Of a stretch of 6,426 nt of DNA, positions 1 to 3,783 are shown piece by piece (position 1 is the first letter of the stretch; every line of letters starts with the position of its first letter). The notes under the pieces were generated by a model. The model was not told where the DNA came from, searched no databases, and saw only the letters and a list, made by a program, of their open reading frames with translations. Source of the DNA: an uncultured Eubacteriales bacterium (GTDB lineage Bacteria > Bacillota > Clostridia > Lachnospirales > Anaerotignaceae); assembly GCA_934552695.1 (NCBI GenBank), contig CAKTER010000094.1:1-6426 (forward strand), given 5' to 3'. Position numbers and translations under genes: made by a program.

Positions 1-245
1 CCGCCCAAATGCCCGCTGGCCACCCAGGTTTGGGGGTTCAACAAAATGGCGCAGTCCACGCCCACGTTATAGGGGCTTTCCTGAATAAACTTCTTCCACC
101 AGGCGGCTTTCACGTTGTTTTTCAGCGCTACGCCCAAAGGGCCGTAATCCCAGGTATTGGCCAGGCCGCCGTAAATCTCGCTGCCGGGATACACAAAGCC
201 TCTGGATTTGGCCAGGGCTACAATTTTATCCATCGTTTTTTCCAT
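1..245 (-). CDS. glyQS: Glycyl-tRNA synthetase, N-terminal part (partial)
   Basis: This is the single-chain class II glycyl-tRNA synthetase, which charges tRNA-Gly with glycine in the cytoplasm. Only the first 81 codons are present; the rest lies beyond base 1. The visible protein begins [20 protein letters not shown] and continues through the family hallmarks [18 protein letters not shown] (about residues 22-39), a paired tryptophan (WW, about 49-50) and WVASGHLGG at the window edge. These match the N-terminal catalytic segment with class II motif 1 of the alpha2-type enzyme, as opposed to the two-subunit GlyQ/GlyS form. The ATG at 243-245 is supported by an AGGAGG at 254-259 (minus strand), 8 bases upstream. 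It lies 57 bases after the recO stop and is probably co-transcribed with it. No T-box leader is visible in that short gap. Confidence 0.95.
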   Translation of the reverse strand, partial: MEKTMDKIVALAKSRGFVYPGSEIYGGLANTWDYGPLGVALKNNVKAAWWKKFIQESPYNVGVDCAILLNPQTWVASGHLG

Positions 246-302
246 GTGTGCTTCCTCCTCTACTTGCCTTTCCCTTGAGCCTAACAAATCTGCCCCAAAA
301 AG

Positions 303-959
303 TCAATCCAGATTCCGCAAAAAGTCTCGACTTTTGGGCCGGTAGGCAAAAGTCTCCCCCACCAAGCGGCAGCTCATCCGCTCCAGCTCGCCCAGCACCT
401 CCGGGGATACCCCAAACCGGAACAGCTCCGGCCCCCGGTGCTCCTGTATGTAGGCGGCCGCCGCTTCCGCCCCGGGGGAAAGCCCAAAGCTTTGGGCCAA
501 ATCCACCGCCTCGGCTAAAAAACCGCTTTCGGAAAGCAGGGCCAGTTCAAAAATACACGCCGCCAGCCGGGGGGAAAACTCCGTTTTACTCAGCACCGCC
601 AGCGTGGTCAAAGCCAGCCGCAAAATCCCGTCGGCCTCCACCCCCTCGGGGGTCGCCTGCTCGCACAGCTCGGCACAATAGGCCGCCGCCCCCAGCCGGG
701 AAAGCTCCCGCCGCAGGCCGTAAAACCCCCTCAGCACCGTGCCCTCGGTAATCGAGGCAAAGCCCCGGCCGGGGTACACCAGATATTCCCCGTACACGAA
801 GGGCTGGGCCACCGCCAGCAGCTTGCTTTGGGGCTTCCGGGCGCCCCGGGCCGAAAGCAGCATCCGCCCCCGGCCCCGGGCCAGCACAATCAGTTGTTTA
901 TTGGTCTCTCCCGCTGCCTGCTCCCGCAGCACCAGCGCCTCCAGCTTTTCTACCGGCAT
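303..959 (-). CDS. recO: DNA repair/recombination protein RecO
   Basis: RecO mediates RecA loading onto SSB-coated single-stranded DNA, with RecR, in the RecF pathway of gap repair. The 218-aa product begins MPVEKLEALVLREQAAGETN, the typical start of the N-terminal OB-fold; the glycine-rich GRGRMLLSARGARKP segment (about 29-43) continues the OB-fold. An alpha-helical C-terminal part follows (FELALLSESGF at about 137-147) and the protein ends in the usual KSRDFLRNL. The cysteine pairs that bind zinc in many RecO proteins after this helix are absent. The length is slightly under the usual 240-250 aa. An in-frame ATG at 1046 would add 29 residues, but the family N terminus matches the ATG at 957-959, which has GGGAGGAG just upstream (rather close, about 4 bases). 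Its 5' end overlaps the end of yqzL by 62 bases, and glyQS follows. Confidence 0.93.
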   Translation of the reverse strand: MPVEKLEALVLREQAAGETNKQLIVLARGRGRMLLSARGARKPQSKLLAVAQPFVYGEYLVYPGRGFASITEGTVLRGFYGLRRELSRLGAAAYCAELCEQATPEGVEADGILRLALTTLAVLSKTEFSPRLAACIFELALLSESGFLAEAVDLAQSFGLSPGAEAAAAYIQEHRGPELFRFGVSPEVLGELERMSCRLVGETFAYRPKSRDFLRNLD

Positions 960-1068
960 AGCTCCTCCCGTCCGTCTCCGGGTTTTCCCGGCTTTTTTGC
1001 CGGGCCTTATAGCCCAAATAGGCCTCAATGCTTCCGCTTTGCTCAAATATGCGCCAAAAAAAGTCCAC
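898..1068 (-). CDS. yqzL: YqzL-family small protein
   Basis: This 56-aa protein reads (M)DFFWRIFEQSGSIEAYLGYK at its N terminus. That is very close to the conserved core of the YqzL family of small Firmicutes proteins, whose gene sits just upstream of recO in Bacillus. The function is unknown. The start chosen is GTG at 1066-1068, because GGAGG at 1076-1080 lies 7 bases upstream and the family motif begins right after it; a longer reading from TTG at 1125 adds residues that do not resemble the family. The conserved core ends at about residue 24. The tail (about 37-56) is rich in Gly, Ala and basic residues and is encoded inside the first 62 bases of recO in another frame, so the tail may be a by-product of the overlap. 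It is probably the first gene of the yqzL-recO-glyQS transcript. Confidence 0.82.
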   Translation of the reverse strand: MDFFWRIFEQSGSIEAYLGYKARQKSRENPETDGRSYAGRKAGGAGAAGAGSGRDQ

Positions 1069-1075
1069 GACCCCG

Positions 1076-1080
1076 CCTCC
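1076..1080 (-). promoter_or_regulatory. Ribosome binding site of yqzL
   Basis: GGAGG on the minus strand, 7 bases before the GTG at 1066-1068. It decides the start of yqzL in favour of GTG over the upstream TTG at 1125. Confidence 0.75.
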
Positions 1081-1160
1081 CGCCTGTAAAGTCCCTGCCT
1101 TCTTAGGTTGGCAGCGCCGGGACAAAATATTCCGGGAGGAATTGGCAGCCTTCGCCCTTC

Positions 1161-1189
1161 AGTTTAGCACAAATGGAAACAGAAGAAAA
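1161..1189 (-). promoter_or_regulatory. Possible promoter of the yqzL-recO-glyQS block
   Basis: On the minus strand an extended -10, TGCTAAACT (1169-1161), is preceded at 17 bases by a poor -35, TTTTCT (1189-1184). Transcription would start near 1154, leaving a leader of about 85 bases before yqzL. The extended -10 is the main support, and the match is moderate. Confidence 0.3.
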
Positions 1190-1269
1190 CCGTTTTCCGC
1201 GGCCCATCCCGTTTTTCCCCCCAAGAAGCCCTTGTGCCCGCAGCCAGCCCCGTTTCCCCAAGCGAAAGC

Positions 1270-1297
1270 GGCGGAATGGCAAGTTGCCCATTCCGCC
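1270..1297. repeat. 10-bp perfect hairpin
   Basis: GGCGGAATGG (1270-1279) and CCATTCCGCC (1288-1297) are exact reverse complements with an 8-base loop, CAAGTTGC. It lacks the immediate U-run of an intrinsic terminator: on the plus strand a T5 comes only 10 bases after the stem (1308-1312), and on the minus strand there is none. It could be an imperfect terminator, an mRNA-end protecting stem for the DUF6514-like transcript, or a dispersed intergenic palindrome. Confidence 0.6.
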
Positions 1298-1320
1298 CCC
1301 TATCTCATTTTTGGATAAAA

Positions 1321-1337
1321 TACCGTCTTGAACGGTA
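1321..1337. promoter_or_regulatory. Palindromic putative operator over a -35 box
   Basis: TACCGT (1321-1326) and ACGGTA (1332-1337) form an exact inverted repeat around the 5-base centre CTTGA. It covers the -35 hexamer TTGAAC (1328-1333) of the plus-strand promoter. A dimeric repressor bound here would block that promoter. No known regulator is recognised from the motif. Confidence 0.45.
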
Positions 1338-1355
1338 CATGCATTGTGATATAAT
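1328..1355 (+). promoter_or_regulatory. Strong plus-strand promoter, antisense to the DUF6514-like gene
   Basis: TTGAAC (1328-1333), a 16-base spacer and a perfect TATAAT (1350-1355) carrying the extended -10 TG at 1347-1348. Transcription should start at about 1362. No plus-strand gene lies close downstream: the transcript would run antisense through 1440-1673 and could reach the LytTR gene at 1886 after a leader of about 520 bases. The hexamers are clearly seen; activity and purpose are inferred. Confidence 0.6.
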
Positions 1356-1380
1356 TCTGTTTAAAATAATCTCCCCTCGT

Positions 1381-1397
1381 AAAGAAAGCCTCCGGCT
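1381..1397 (-). terminator. Weak terminator-like hairpin after the DUF6514-like gene
   Basis: On the minus strand AGCC-GGA-GGCT (1397-1387) is followed by TTCTTT. The 4-bp stem is short, so termination here would be inefficient. Confidence 0.22.
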
Positions 1398-1439
1398 CCG
1401 TCCTTTGCTTCGCAACCGTTGTTTCCGGGCGTTGCCGTA

Positions 1440-1673
1440 TTATTGTACCAATGCGTCCTCCACCGCCTCCGGCAAATGGACAATCCCCAGCCCGCCCCGG
1501 TTACAGGCCGCCACAAACCGGTCGGCCAACCGGCGGTCGGTAAACACATCGGCAATATACAAAAACTCGGTCACAGCGTTATCCCGCAGCCGGGCTCCGC
1601 ACACACCGTAGGTAGTGTAAGCGCCCCATTCCTCGTTCCGTCTTACTTCTTTTACAACTCGGTATGTAACCAT
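1440..1673 (-). CDS. Small conserved hypothetical protein, DUF6514-like
   Basis: A 77-aa protein starting MVTYRVVKEVRRNEEWGAYT. It continues with YGVCGARL (about 22-29), a Thr-Asp-Arg turn (TDRRLADRF, about 45-53) and CNRGGLGIVHLPEAVEDAL (57-75). The layout, a short beta-rich first half describing 'YGV/ISDVFTD' and ending in a helix with 'CN..GL...HL...VEDAL', recalls the small clostridial family DUF6514; the assignment is from memory of the pattern and not from a search. Function is unknown. There is no signal peptide or membrane segment. The ATG at 1671-1673 has a G-rich Shine-Dalgarno (GGGGGG, 1687-1682) 8 bases upstream and a strong extended -10 further up. It is divergent from the LytTR gene, and an antisense promoter at 1328-1355 points into it. 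Confidence 0.72.
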   Translation of the reverse strand: MVTYRVVKEVRRNEEWGAYTTYGVCGARLRDNAVTEFLYIADVFTDRRLADRFVAACNRGGLGIVHLPEAVEDALVQ

Positions 1674-1705
1674 TTTTTTGTCCCCCCAAGATAATTCTGC
1701 TTCAC

Positions 1706-1796
1706 TTGCCGTTATATTATGTTTCCATTATATCATTTATGGTAAAGCAATGGGCCAAGATTGTGAATTTGTCAAAAGTTCCCCGGAATTTATCGT
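1706..1796 (+). promoter_or_regulatory. Candidate promoters of the LytTR regulator gene
   Basis: Two moderate plus-strand candidates are visible. The first is TTGCCG (1706-1711), 17 bases, TATATC (1729-1734), which physically overlaps the divergent minus-strand -10. The second is TTGTCA (1769-1774), 16 bases, TATCGT (1791-1796). Both leave the tandem repeat at 1826-1856 in the leader, between start site and gene. Neither is close to consensus, as expected for a regulated gene. Confidence 0.35.
1727..1758 (-). promoter_or_regulatory. Promoter of the DUF6514-like gene
   Basis: On the minus strand TGATATAAT (1735-1727) is a perfect extended -10. The only -35-like hexamer, TTGGCC (1758-1753), is 20 bases away, so the extended -10 probably carries the promoter. 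The start would be near 1720, about 47 bases before the ATG. Confidence 0.6.
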
Positions 1797-1825
1797 TGCA
1801 GAACGTGACATTTTCCATTTTATCT

Positions 1826-1856
1826 ACGAACCAACAATTTTGTCCACGAACCAACA
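1826..1856. repeat. Tandem 11-bp direct repeat, putative LytTR-type operator
   Basis: ACGAACCAACA occurs exactly at 1826-1836 and 1846-1856, a period of 20 bases, with ATTTT-rich sequence after each copy. LytTR proteins usually bind two direct repeats of about 9 bp spaced two helical turns apart, and the reverse complement (TTGGTTCGT) shares GTTCGT with the LytTR-type AlgR site as remembered. The second copy ends 29 bases before the ATG of the LytTR gene, so autoregulation is the simplest inference. Confidence 0.55.
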
Positions 1857-1885
1857 TTTTTATATCATGCAAAGGTAGGATGGCT

Positions 1886-2602
1886 ATGAAACTGGCTTTG
1901 TACGACCCCAGTCCCGCCGCCGCCCGGCAGCTGGCCGCCCGGTTGCGTCAATACGGAAGGCTCCGCTCTCTCCGCATGGAGCTTACCCTGTTTTCCGAAA
2001 GCCCCCCGCTGCTGTGCGACGTAGAGGAAGGGGCCTGGTTCGACGCCGTGTTTCTGGCCTTGTCCCCCCAAGCCCCCGAAGCCCTTGCCACCGCCCGCCG
2101 GCTGCGGCAAACGGGCTATACCGGCAAGCTCCTTCTGTTGGCTCCCGACCGGCGCTTTGCCCTGGAAAGCTGCGAGGTGGAGGCCTTTGCCTATCTGCTG
2201 ACCCCCGTAACCCCCGCCGCCCTCTTCCCGGTGCTGGACCGGCTGACCCGGGATTTTGATGCCCTGACCTACTGCATTAAACAGCGGCACCGGATTATTT
2301 TGCTGTCCTACAACGAGATTTTATATGTGGAAAGCCGGAACTCGAAGTGCCTGTTCCACACCGGCGACGGCCTGTGGACCGTGTACAAACGGCTGGATAC
2401 CATTCAGGACGAGCTGGACGACCCCCGGTTTTTGCGGAGCCACAAAAGCTTTTTGGTCAACATGGACTATGTTTGCCGGGCCGAAGAGAATTTCGAGCTG
2501 CTGAACGGCGACCGGGTACCCATCCGGCAGCGGACTCTCCGGGCCATCCGCCTGGCCTACGAGGAATATATCACCGAAAAATTGGCGCTGCCCTCCTATT
2601 GA
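1886..2602 (+). CDS. LytTR-family regulator with degenerate receiver domain
   Basis: A 238-aa response-regulator-like transcription factor. Residues 1-120 keep the receiver layout (MKLALYDPSPAAARQLAARL at the start; FDAVFLAL at 52-59; AFAYLLTPV at 100-108). The phosphorylation machinery is eroded: the phosphoacceptor position in the usual 'FLDI' is Ala58, the second residue of the acidic pair after Asp7 is Pro8, and the lysine of the usual 'LKP' is Thr106. Residues about 131-230 form a normal LytTR DNA-binding domain (EILYVESRNSKC at 144-155, RFLRSHKSFLVNMDYV at 181-196, RVPIRQRTL at 210-218). The ATG at 1886 fits both the family start MK(I/L)A and the AAAGGTAGG at 1871-1879; an ATG at 1880 is possible. 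Control without a cognate kinase is inferred, and no histidine kinase is in view. The AEC permease operon follows and is the obvious candidate target, along with its own promoter. Confidence 0.88.
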   Translation: MKLALYDPSPAAARQLAARLRQYGRLRSLRMELTLFSESPPLLCDVEEGAWFDAVFLALSPQAPEALATARRLRQTGYTGKLLLLAPDRRFALESCEVEAFAYLLTPVTPAALFPVLDRLTRDFDALTYCIKQRHRIILLSYNEILYVESRNSKCLFHTGDGLWTVYKRLDTIQDELDDPRFLRSHKSFLVNMDYVCRAEENFELLNGDRVPIRQRTLRAIRLAYEEYITEKLALPSY

Positions 2603-2611
2603 GGCCCCAGC

Positions 2612-2650
2612 CGTTACATTACGTAAACCATTTTGTCGTAACATTTGTCC
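2612..2650 (+). promoter_or_regulatory. Repetitive AT-rich motif upstream of the permease operon
   Basis: CATTTTGTC (2629-2637) and CATTTGTCC (2642-2650) are near copies, preceded by CGTTACATT (2612-2620) and the palindrome TTACGTAA (2619-2626). The string ACG..AA.CCA..TTTTGTC also resembles the motif in front of the LytTR gene. It may be a second site for that regulator, but the spacing differs from 1826-1856 and it is about 100 bases from the permease -35. Confidence 0.28.
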
Positions 2651-2682
2651 AAGGGCCGCAGCGCCCTCACTTGGGCATTTTT
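2649..2682 (+). terminator. Probable terminator of the LytTR gene
   Basis: CCAA-GGGC (2649-2656) can pair with GCCC (2663-2666) and TTGG (2671-2674), with a 4-base bulge on the 3' side. GCATTTTT follows (2675-2682). It sits 46 bases after the stop codon. The bulge makes it an average rather than a strong intrinsic terminator. Confidence 0.45.
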
Positions 2683-2693
2683 ACCAACTAAAA

Positions 2694-2708
2694 GGGGGCG
2701 GTGCCCCC
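2694..2708. terminator. GC hairpin between LytTR gene and permease operon
   Basis: GGGGGC (2694-2699), a 3-base loop GGT, and GCCCCC (2703-2708). On the minus strand the stem is followed directly by TTTTAG, so it would terminate leftward transcription; on the plus strand the T content after it is poor (GCCGGTTTCC). It may insulate the two units or back up the terminator before it. Confidence 0.4.
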
Positions 2709-2751
2709 GCCGGTTTCCTTTGCAAAACCCGGCCCGGGGCATGGGTTTTTG

Positions 2752-2780
2752 TTGACAATTCCCGTCGAAACAAGTATGCT
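2752..2780 (+). promoter_or_regulatory. Promoter of the permease-hydratase operon
   Basis: A perfect -35 TTGACA (2752-2757), a 17-base spacer and TATGCT (2775-2780), a good -10. Transcription would start near 2787, giving a leader of about 34 bases to the GTG. This is a housekeeping sigma factor promoter near consensus. Confidence 0.75.
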
Positions 2781-2805
2781 GGACTATATATTTTTTCGAT
2801 TGTAT

Positions 2806-2812
2806 AAGGAGG
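2806..2812 (+). promoter_or_regulatory. Ribosome binding site of the permease gene
   Basis: AAGGAGG, 8 bases before the GTG at 2821. It decides the start: the open frame extends upstream to 2701, but that would place the start before the promoter and add 40 non-family residues. Confidence 0.85.
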
Positions 2813-2820
2813 AATTTCTC

Positions 2821-3771
2821 GTGCAGGAAGAAGTCGGCATCCTGTTTCATCAGCTCCTGCTATTCGGTACTTTCATCATTGTGGGCTATCTGGCCCGGGC
2901 CTGCCGCCTCATTACCGACGAAATGGTTACCGGGCTGGCCCAAATCGTAGCCAAGGTTCTGCTGCCGTTAATGATTTTGACCACCCTGGGCTCCAACACC
3001 GGAGGCTTGGTCGCCCTGTCCCATATGCTGCCCTTTTTGGCCGGGACCCTCATCATGTACGGCGTCCTGTTCGGGCTGGGCCTGGTAACGGCCAAGCTCA
3101 TGCGCCTGCCTCAGCCCACCCGGAACGTTCACACCATCTCCATGGGCTTTACCAACAGCGGTTTTATGGGCCTGCCCCTGCTGCTATCCATTTTCCCTCA
3201 GGAGGCTGTGATTGCCTTTGTGCCTTTTTCGTTTTTAGAGACCATTTTGCTGTGGGGCTTTTGCCAGCCCCTCACCCAGCCTGTCCATACCGGGAAAAAG
3301 GAGCCCTTCCGAATCAAACGCCTGTTGACCACCGTAAACCTTTCGTTGGTTTTGGGCCTGATTCTAATGATTTCCGGCCTAAACCCCAGCGGCGCCATTT
3401 GGGAGGGCCTGACCGCTTTGGGCGGCACCTGCAAATACATGGCCCTGTTGTATGTGGGCGGCATCATCGGCGTCCGGGGCATCCCCGCCCTGCTCAAACG
3501 GAAGCAGGCCTTTGTCATGATTCCCCTCAAGCTGATTCTGGCCCCGCTGCTGGTGTTTTTTATTGTAGGCAGCCTGGGGCTTTTATCCCCCACCTATCTT
3601 ATGATTTTAACCATTTATACCTCCCTGCCCTGTATGGTCATGGTGGCTATTTTGGTCGAAAATAACGGTTCCGACGGCGAATACGCCATTTCGGCCGTTT
3701 TGGGTACTACCATTTTCAGTTTGGGGACCATGCCTCTGGTCATGTGGTTCCTGTCCACCTATTTTTTATAA
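2821..3771 (+). CDS. AEC-family (auxin efflux carrier-like) permease
   Basis: A 316-aa inner-membrane transporter, the usual length of the bacterial AEC family, whose characterised members move malate, malonate and related carboxylates. About ten hydrophobic segments are visible in two bundles of five: roughly 8-26, 36-57, 66-92, 103-124, 128-147, then 171-187, 205-220, 231-253, 257-279 and 287-312. Family marks include LLPLMILTTL (47-56), GFTNSGFMGLPL (109-120) with the broken-helix Asn-Gly region, and the matching second-half crossover near SLPCMVMVA (268-276). A charged loop (GKKEPFRIKR, 158-167) separates the halves. The GTG start follows an ideal AAGGAGG. The stop TAA overlaps the Shine-Dalgarno of the next gene, so the two are surely co-transcribed. 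The partner hydratase suggests a di- or tricarboxylate or hydroxy-acid substrate; which one cannot be seen. Confidence 0.93.
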   Translation: MQEEVGILFHQLLLFGTFIIVGYLARACRLITDEMVTGLAQIVAKVLLPLMILTTLGSNTGGLVALSHMLPFLAGTLIMYGVLFGLGLVTAKLMRLPQPTRNVHTISMGFTNSGFMGLPLLLSIFPQEAVIAFVPFSFLETILLWGFCQPLTQPVHTGKKEPFRIKRLLTTVNLSLVLGLILMISGLNPSGAIWEGLTALGGTCKYMALLYVGGIIGVRGIPALLKRKQAFVMIPLKLILAPLLVFFIVGSLGLLSPTYLMILTIYTSLPCMVMVAILVENNGSDGEYAISAVLGTTIFSLGTMPLVMWFLSTYFL

Positions 3772-3776
3772 GGAGG
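3770..3776 (+). promoter_or_regulatory. Ribosome binding site of the hydratase gene
   Basis: AAGGAGG overlapping the permease stop codon and 7 bases ahead of the GTG at 3784. It fixes the start and points to translational coupling of the two genes. Confidence 0.85.
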
Positions 3777-3783
3777 GATTTTT

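Larger units (their letters stand above)
1069..1439. other. Non-coding stretch between yqzL and the DUF6514-like gene
   Basis: No credible protein gene is seen in these 371 bases. Short open frames on both strands (for example minus 1103-1291) have no good ribosome binding site and no family resemblance. The stretch holds the presumed start of the yqzL operon transcript, a 10-bp perfect hairpin (1270-1297), a palindrome with a strong plus-strand promoter (1321-1355), and a weak terminator-like hairpin behind the DUF6514-like gene (1381-1397). From the promoter to about 1440 the sequence becomes markedly more AT-rich than the genes around it. Confidence 0.6.

Noticed and set aside
248..751. 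167-aa plus-strand open frame
   Set aside because: It is antisense to recO and proline-rich with no family resemblance; RecO is convincing on the other strand.
1103..1291. 62-aa minus-strand open frame upstream of yqzL
   Set aside because: Weak start context and no recognisable family; it spans the presumed promoter and half of the hairpin at 1270-1297.
1069..1320. T-box leader for the glycyl-tRNA synthetase operon
   Set aside because: glyQS genes are often under T-box control, but no T-box consensus (TGGNACCGCG-like) or antiterminator is seen here or in the 57-base gap before glyQS.
1826..1856. Start of a CRISPR array
   Set aside because: Only two 11-bp copies with 9-base spacing, far too short for repeats and spacers.
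1706..1885. Longer N terminus for the LytTR protein from ATG 1706
   Set aside because: The extra 60 residues do not belong to a receiver domain and are encoded by the promoter/operator region; the family start and Shine-Dalgarno support 1886.
2701..2820. Upstream extension of the permease
   Set aside because: It would include the promoter and a GC hairpin; the AAGGAGG-GTG at 2821 fits the family length.
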